Positions 57,827 through 64,000 of a DNA stretch of 64,000 nucleotides are shown here, piece after piece. How positions within the stretch are numbered: position 1 is the first letter of the stretch; the number at the start of each line of letters is the position of its first letter. A model generated the notes under the pieces. The model had not been told where the DNA came from, did not search any database, and saw only the letters and a list, made by a program, of their open reading frames with translations. This DNA comes from Sepiola atlantica (taxonomy: Eukaryota; Mollusca; Cephalopoda; Sepiida; Sepiolidae): the NCBI GenBank assembly GCA_963556195.1, contig OY744520.1:3807501-3871500 (forward strand), given 5' to 3'. Both the position numbers and the translations under genes were made by a program.

Positions 57827-60060
57827 ATGCTCAGAAAGTGTTGTGTGACAGCCGGTAAATTTAATTATAATGAGTAAAATAAGGTTCAAGTGTTTCGTAT
57901 CCCAAAAGATCAAGATGAGAGAGAAAGATGGTTAAAGGTAATACCAAGAGCTAACACTCCTAACCACTCAGACACCTGGTTATGAAACTGTGTTTGTTAT
58001 GGAAAAAGCACGACCCAAAGATCCTCCATCAATATTAAATAATTTGCCATCAAGTGTGATACCAAGTCCTTTATCAAAACCAAGGACAACAAAAAAAGTT
58101 CCACTTCTGTGCGAAGTGTACAAAATTGCACATTTTTTAGATGAAGATAGAATTGATAATTTTTACAAAATTGTTGTGCTGATATTGACCATTATGATTT
58201 TGCGCCAGCAGTTACTTGTTACAATTCTAACAATCAACAGTTCATTCAGTCTTGTCATTTTTTACTGAAAGTATTCCGATTTTTTAAATTAATTTTTTTG
58301 AAAACTTAACGTGTGAATGTAAGTATACTCACACACATTTTGTCTCTGTTGAAAAACAGAATAAATAAGTTTCAACATTAGTTTCAAATTGGGAAAGCAA
58401 TTCGTTACCTTATAACTTGAACATTGAACTAGAGAACAGGTGTTGAGAGAACATATCGAAGTTATGCCACCACGAATAGTTGGCAAAAACAGTTTACGAG
58501 TCGGAAATGCTTGTCTGAGCATTTAAATATTTTGCCACATCTCGGTCTCTTTATAAAAAACTTCGAGATCATTACAAATTACCCAGTATGAAAACACTAG
58601 TGAATATGACCTCAAGAGTTTCGAAGGTAAATGATCTGAATTTTCTTGGTGATGTGTTTTGCAAACTGTTAGATAAACAGAAAAAATGTATTATCCTAGT
58701 TGATGAAGTTTATATTAAAGTGAGTTTTTAATATCAAGAGGGAAACATATTTGGTGTTTCCAAAGATTCTGAAGAGGCATTAGCAACAACTGTATTGGGT
58801 GTTATGATCAAATGTTTACATAGTGGACCGAAGTTTTTGATTAAGGTGATCCCAGTTGCCAAACTAAATTCGGAATGTGTGTTTCAAAATGTTAGAAATG
58901 TTGTAAATTTTGTCAATCATAGAAAGTTAATGTAATTGCAGTTATTTGTGACAATAATCGGACTAATCAAGCTTTATTCAAAGAAATTTGATACTGTTAA
59001 AAATAAGTCTTGGGTTACTAAAAATGGTATATACTTGCTTTTCGAGTATTTACATATATTTAAAAGTATTCGAGATAACTGGATAACTGAGACCTGTTCA
59101 GAATTGCTGTTTCATTCTGATGGTAAAGAAATGATAGCAAAATGGAAAATAGTGAAACAACTTTTTGCGCATGAAAGAAAAATCAATTTGTTAAGTTATC
59201 ACAACTAACAGAAGCAGCGGTTCTTCCAATACCAGTTGAGAGACAAAATCTTTCCCACTGTTTGAAAGTGTTTCGTGATGAGACTAACTGCAATGAAAAC
59301 TCATCTATTATTACAAGATGATGATACAAGAGAAACTTGCTTTCTTCGGAAGAGGTTTTGAAATTTTTGAAAATAGTGAGTGTAATAGATATTTATAGAA
59401 GTGTCAAGACAAATGATCCATTGAAAAGCGTATTAATGATGGAAATTTGACATTTCTTGAAAATTTTGGAACAAATGAGGGGAAAGCAAGAGAAGGGAAT
59501 ACAATCCTTCACAAGAGACATTAGTATGGCTATCAAGCATACATGTAATTGTTTAATTGTCATTTACTTGACAGTGGGTTCAATTTTGTTTTTCTTGGAG
59601 GATTTACCACCGACTGTCTTGAAACTGAATTTTGTAAATTAAGACAAGATTCTGGGTGTATTTATTTTATTACCGTACAAAATGTTTTTCAGAAATTCCA
59701 TATTCAAAAAACAAAATTGCTTCTTCAGTTGAAAGTTGGTGTTAGATAGTATAGCCATAATCTAGGCCATACTTGCTCACAATGCGGATATTTGTTGGAT
59801 AAATTGGCATACGAAACATTGTATCACCTGCCAGACCTAGAAACTGGTATCTTCAAAGATATTAAAATGTCGCTCTTTTATATAGCAGGATATATCACAC
59901 AAAGAGATTGTCTTACAGACGAGGAAATATTCAATGATACTGCTTGTTATCATGAGTATGACAGTCTTTGAAAGGAATAGATCGTGTTGATTTAAACGTT
60001 CCACTGGATACTACTGTTCAGTGGGAACATTTAATTATTACTTTCAGATTTTTAAGTGAA
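57827..60060 (+). pseudogene. P-element/THAP9-like transposase relic
   Basis: The start is chosen at ATG 57827 because MLRKCCVT opens the THAP DNA-binding domain. The next ligand Cys is lost (TAGKFNY), and a deletion/frameshift near 57980 removes the CxxH pair before PGYETVFV. FRIPKDQDERERWLKVIPR, part of the THAP fold, is clear at 57892-57948. The RNase-H-like core shows LVDEVYIK (58696-58719) and ICDNNRTNQALF (58944-58980), bearing two catalytic Asp. WVTKNGIYLLFEYLHI follows (59010-59060) and FYIAGYITQRDC near the C-terminus (59876-59912). At least six stops or shifts. Length fits a full P-type transposase of about 750-900 residues. THAP9 relatives exist as host genes, but this copy is dead. 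Confidence 0.85.
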
Positions 60061-61074
60061 GAAGTTTCCTTAGATATTTTTGTAAGTAGTGCCATCATTG
60101 TTTAGCCACCACATTCTGGTTATCGTAACTCATTGCTGTGAACCCTGTCCATTTTATAGGATCACCTATGGATTTTTAACTAAACCTTCTATTTAATCTA
60201 TGGACATTGTATAATCTTATTTCATCTTCCATTTCAGTGAATCTCTTTGCTTAGATTAATCGACTACGAGACAACACTTGAGATTTGGATACTGACATTT
60301 TAGTTTGAACTTTGTTTTTGGATAATTTTATGATGTGAAATGACTACTATAGCCAATATGATGTGTTGAAAACAATCAAGATGAAAACAGATTAAATTTT
60401 TGGTTAGTAAACAGATATCACATTTGAACAAACTTGTTTTTTTTAATCACGATATACAAGACATGATTTTTTTACACAAGTACTAATTCTCTTTAAAAAA
60501 TCCCACCTTGAAATAAAAATCACTCATTGAAATATGCATTTGCCTTTGTTTATTCAAAGTTACCTCCATATTCATTTATAGGAATTCATCAATAATTGTC
60601 AAAATTATCAATTAGCCAATTGTTCTGATTATTTTGTATGTAAAACACATAAAAACATCAAGCTAATCTCACGGGAATGTTCCCTTTATTTGCAACTCCT
60701 ATATCGAATATTTAAGAAAATTCACATGACCCCCAGTAAAAAAACCCAATTGCATGATTGCCTGGCCTGTAGTAGGGATGGTCATGGTTTGAATTCACAG
60801 TAGCCCCTTAGGCCTCAGTGGGCGTGTGCCTTGTTTGAAAATGAACACGATCTGTGTGTACGGACTTTCAACAATTAGATAGCGGTATAAAACATCAATG
60901 TATGTCTATATTATCCATGAAAATAATATAGAAGTTAAGACACGTATCCAATGTTGTTATGCAAGATATATACTGTAAGAGATATGCCACATTTTTTGAA
61001 TTTTTGACTGAAATGAAAATGTAATAAAAAGTGGTAGTAGTTGGTAGTTAACTGACTGCAAGTAGTCTAGTACA

Positions 61075-61078
<4 letters not shown>
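60061..61078. other. Unassigned DNA
   Basis: Near 60755-60800, TGCCTGGCCTGTAGTAGGG and TCATGGTTTGAATTCAC resemble worn tRNA A/B-boxes. Otherwise nothing recognised; the 3' terminal repeat of the P-like element was looked for without success. Confidence 0.4.

Positions 61079-61124
<46 letters not shown>
61079..61124. repeat. (AT)n tract
   Basis: Directly precedes repeat family B copy 2. Confidence 0.97.
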
Positions 61125-61127
<3 letters not shown>

Positions 61128-61452
61128 GTGTTGGATTATGAGGTTTTCTGTATTTATGAAAAGGTGTAAGTTAGCTAGTATGAACCGTGTCCGTGATAAG
61201 TTTAAGAACGTAAGTTCAGTAGCCCGATATTTAGTTTAATGATTCATTCTACAAATTATGATAAATTGATAAGATTTGGTCGATATTAAAGGTTCGGGTT
61301 TAAGAGGAGTGTCAGACACAGAGCGAAAATGAATGCGCTCGTGGGATTGGGTGACGAAACAAAGGGTGTGTAAAAAAGCTTTTTGTTGTCAAGACGAGAG
61401 TCGAGATCAGTCCGCCATGAAAGTCGAAGGGAGAAGATGCCCCAAAAGCTAG
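61125..61452 (+). repeat. Repeat family B, copy 2
   Basis: Starts ACAGGTGTTGGATTATGAGG. It carries a 33-36 bp stretch after CAGACACAGAGCGA (ATGAATGCGCTCGTGGGATT and following) that is absent from copy 1. Similarity ends at AAAGCTAGTTC, the same place as in copy 1. Confidence 0.85.
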
Positions 61453-61880
61453 TTCACTGTTGAAATCAAAGCTAGTAGACGTCTAAAATAATACTCGGAA
61501 ACTTTATGTTTGGGTCTACGAAGAAGACAAGAATGACCCACTCCATCCATATTTCCCACCATTTTGTCAGAGGAATAGTCAAAAACCGAAAAAGCAGAAA
61601 CACTAGAAAGCTATGACTCTCTTCCAAGCGTTATAAGGAAAGACGGGATTAATGAAGACTTTTTTCATGATCCTTTCAACGACGGCCTTCTGAATTCTTT
61701 TTTGAGTGTTATTCCAAGACGATGAAGGAATTTATACGGCGACGGAGACAAAGCAGAAGTTAAGACACTCTAAGAAGAGTGTACGATACACCCACAGCAC
61801 GACACTAGACGACCACGAAGATCGCGGTCAAATGAAGAATAGAGAGGGAAGAAGGATACCAAGGAAGGCAACAGGTTAAT
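61453..61880 (+). other. Coding-looking relic of unknown family
   Basis: Less AT-rich. Readable pieces include NTRKLYVWVYEEDKNDPLHP, then YFPPFCQRNSQKPKKQKH in one frame and SYDSLPSVIRKDGINEDFFH in another, and a basic tail (ATETKQKLRHSKKSVRYTHS). Stops break each frame. I do not recognise the family; an element protein is more likely than a host exon. Confidence 0.3.
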
Positions 61881-62355
61881 TATGAACTATTGTGTTAAAC
61901 AGATAGTTTTTAGAATTCCACGTAGAAACACACACATTGTGTTAAAAAAGAGTAAAATAGTTCGCATTAAGTTGGTGGCATCGTATAATGAATGGGCTGC
62001 ATTTTCAGAGACACACACGCATACACTCCAAAATGTTCCCCGTTAAAAGATACTCCCCAATTTATGTGTACACATGCTTAGAAGGAACGACTAAAATTCT
62101 GTAAAAGAGAACTAAGTTTAAAGACTTTAAATTGTTGATAGTTTAGGGGCTTCAAAATGCTAAAAGTGTACAACTGTTTTTGAAAACGCTTCTAGAGGTT
62201 CGGTTTGGAGAAGCATCGATGTAAAGCCTCTCGTAACGATAGTTTCTTCGATAACGTAACACAGGAGAGAGAATGAATAGTTATGAATAAAGAAACTGAA
62301 AGATTAATAACATTACTTATTACAGTTCCAGGAATGCAAAGTCAACAATTATTTA

Positions 62356-62357
<2 letters not shown>
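61881..62357. other. Unassigned DNA
   Basis: Nothing recognised. Confidence 0.4.

Positions 62358-62406
<49 letters not shown>
62358..62406. repeat. (AT)n tract
   Basis: Lies about 30 bp upstream of repeat family C copy 2. Confidence 0.97.
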
Positions 62407-62414
<8 letters not shown>

Positions 62415-62436
62415 TATATGATAAAAAAACCAATAA

Positions 62437-62591
62437 AAACATTTTTGTCGCAAGTCCTTAGGTGGAAAATTACTTTTCGTTTAAGTCAATTTACTTTTTA
62501 CAGTCACTATGTTTGCTTTCACGAATGTATGCGAGTCTTAACATTATTAAAGGGATCATCAGTTGTTTACCATGAAAAACTGTTTCGAGAA
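62437..62591 (+). repeat. Repeat family C, copy 2
   Basis: Second copy of 50600-50775, ending at (AT)n 62592. The long frame 62418-62759 (+) runs through this repeat, the (AT)n and the inverted PLE tail, so it is not a gene. Confidence 0.8.
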
Positions 62592-62619
62592 TTATATATA
62601 TATATATATATATATATAT
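62592..62619. repeat. (AT)n tract shared by two repeats
   Basis: Forms the boundary between family C and the PLE 3' end. Confidence 0.97.
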
Positions 62620-62762
62620 GGAACATGAAAAAGAAAAAAAAACAAGGGATAGTAGTTAATGTATTTATCAACGTTTCTGCTTTTATTGTAAGACTTCCTC
62701 AGGATGATTGTTTGAAGAAAAATGTCATGCAAGTACATAGAAGTTTGGGGTTGACATAGTCG
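62620..62762 (-). mobile_element. PLE 3' end, minus-strand copy with hammerhead-like motif
   Basis: Reverse complement of 13020-13165. Both read GTCAACCC, TTCTATGTACTTGCATG, ATCATCCTGAGGAAG, GAAACGTTGAT and AATACAT, then an A/T-rich end and (AT)n. The motif CTGAGGA is at 62696-62702 (minus strand) and GAAACGTT at 62670-62677. Helix I is three pairs, fewer than in the other copy. Confidence 0.8.
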
Positions 62763-62892
62763 TGAGATTAAGGGCTATATCAATCTAGTCCCATCAAACT
62801 CAGGAATTATCTTCAGGTAGAAACAGCTGCTTATTTTCAACCGAGATAGCTTGTTAACTAACTGTGCCAGAAAAACAAAAGAATAGCCTAAA
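62763..62892. other. Unassigned spacer
   Basis: Nothing recognised. Confidence 0.4.
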
Positions 62893-63034
62893 TTGTTGAC
62901 TGTAATTTAATTTTACACCGAATTTCGTGCAACCGACTTTCTCTCTACCTTTCCCTGCAAAAAGTGTTGATTGCAGTTCAATTTCCAACCTTATTTCGTA
63001 CAACCCACTTTCTCTCTGTATTTCCCTCTCCAAT
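62893..63034. repeat. Two-copy tandem duplication, 74-bp unit
   Basis: Units start at 62893 and 62967. Shared words are TTG-TTG(A/C)-GTAATT-AATTT, ATTTCGT(G/A)CAACC(G/C)ACTTT and CTCTCT--TTTCCCT. Confidence 0.8.
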
Positions 63035-63239
63035 CCAAATCGCTTCCCCTTCTTTCCCAGATGCCCTCTTCATTAATACTATTTGAAATCAACATATGCA
63101 AATCAGAGACTACCATAAAGACCTGCACCTATGAAGAGAAGCCCTATTTTATGATTCATACACGACATGCGAAGCACCTCATTTTTTTCCTGACGGTGAG
63201 TGTTCTTCTTTATTGTCACATACATTTATATGTTAATTG
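63035..63239. other. Unassigned spacer
   Basis: The frame at 62971-63267 (+) spans this and has no motif. Confidence 0.4.
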
Positions 63240-63515
63240 TTCTGGATCGATTTTGCTTCTCTGGTGACGCCACGGCGCAAATTCAGTAGACCAACCTGAC
63301 AATCTGCCAAATTATATCCATTCATTGTGGAGGTCCCCAGATACTGGAGAGCTTTCTACTCCAAAAGCGTTTTTTCTTCGTGCTGCTGGGCTCTGGAACT
63401 CCATGTTCCTTGCGTTCTTGACGTTACTGACATGCAGAAATGTAAAACTAATGTAAACAGATATCTCGTTGCCCGTTTACTTCAGGAAAGTCAGTTGAAA
63501 AACGTGTAGCACCCT
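63240..63515 (+). pseudogene. Jockey/CR1-like LINE, 3' end fragment (third copy)
   Basis: At the DNA level it follows 34745-34970 closely: GCTTCTCTGGTG, CATTCATTGTGGAG, CCCAGAT, GGAGAGC-TTCTACTC-AA, CTGCTGG-CTCTGGAACT and GCAGAA-T-TAAAACTAA-GTAAACAGA. As protein, EVPRYWRAFYSKS parallels EIPRCRRAFYSNS. RT is absent and the fragment ends without (AT)n. Confidence 0.8.
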
Positions 63516-64000
63516 ATTTTGAATTTGTGAACTTGACAGATGATTCAACACTGTAAATAGAGCACACATCTATACTATGAATTACAAGAATGCTTTAACA
63601 ACTGTATAAATCATTTAAATCAAGGACTCAACTAGTTATTCACACTCTTAACCAATAGTCATCAATAACCGTATTAAACAGTGTGACATCTTATAACCGC
63701 CACTGTACTCTATATGCATTGTGATAACCCACCTAAAGCATTTTCGGAACTTTAATTCCGGTGTTCTCAAACGTTTCCAAACAATTTTTATGGAAGTCTT
63801 ACCAGACAAGGTATGAAGCCACTTGATATGAACAGCTTAAATGTCAAAAACTAGCCAAGTGTTAAATGGATGGATTCCGACCCAGAAAACAGCAATTTTC
63901 TCCCTTTGTCAGAAATATCGCCCATTTAATGTGAGAACTACAGGACAAAATAAAGGAAACAAGAGTAACGAGGCTCTCAAAATTAAACCCAATATCTACT
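63516..64000. other. Unassigned DNA to window end
   Basis: Nothing recognised. Confidence 0.4.

Noticed and set aside
57827..60060. Domesticated THAP9-type host gene
   Set aside because: Multiple stops, frameshifts and loss of THAP zinc ligands rule out an intact product, and no exon-intron structure would rescue the frame.
62418..62759. 113-codon plus-strand frame
   Set aside because: It runs through repeat C, an (AT)n tract and an inverted PLE tail, all of which are defined as repeats by second copies.

Overview
The window reads as AT-rich animal DNA made almost wholly of decayed mobile elements and simple repeats. No intact host gene, rRNA or tRNA gene was found. More than 30 pure or nearly pure (AT)n tracts, several exceeding 60 bp, are scattered through it. 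The element mix (P-element/THAP9-like, mariner, Tx1-like, jockey/CR1-like and R4/Dong-like LINEs, Penelope-like elements, gypsy-type, tRNA-SINEs) suggests a large invertebrate genome. A mollusc, and within molluscs a cephalopod such as an octopus, is my best inference; it rests on element flavour, not on a host gene.

Layout. 0-5.8 kb: a Penelope-like (PLE) C-terminus, a foldback element with a hammerhead-ribozyme-like core, an inverted-repeat element, a mariner-type deletion derivative with clear terminal repeats, and a degenerate minisatellite. 5.9-10.3 kb: a Tx1/L1-like LINE relic with its reverse transcriptase missing. 11.7-13.2 kb: a PLE 3' half with a GIY-YIG nuclease and, 0.7 kb downstream, a hammerhead-like motif ending in (AT)n. 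14.6-19.2 kb: R4/Dong-like LINE sequence on the minus strand, flanked by TTA-type repeats. 19-31 kb: mostly unassignable, with a second inverted-repeat element and a gypsy-type integrase relic. 31.8-35.0 kb: a jockey/CR1-like LINE between two (AT)n tracts, followed directly by two foldbacks punctuated by (AT)n. 37-43.5 kb: nearly featureless. 43.5-55.2 kb: dense (AT)n with SINE-like units, hammerhead-like motifs, minisatellites, PLE and mariner relics. 56.7-60 kb: a LINE 3' end and a decayed P-element/THAP9-like transposase. 61-64 kb: second copies of repeats seen earlier, a PLE 3' end and another LINE 3' end.

The most interesting theme is a recurring motif, CTGANGA - hairpin - GAAA - short palindrome, matching the hammerhead core. 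It occurs at the 3' end of a PLE, in the right arms of three separate foldbacks, at the end of a tRNA-SINE-like unit and alone beside (AT)n. In several cases the three hammerhead helices can be drawn by hand. The repeated coupling of PLE ends, hammerhead-like cores and (AT)n suggests one family of ribozyme-bearing retroelements that either targets or leaves (AT)n.

All coding sequence seen is broken by stops and frameshifts, so the genes do not work together as a pathway. The functional questions concern the small structured RNAs and the way repeats assemble around (AT)n.
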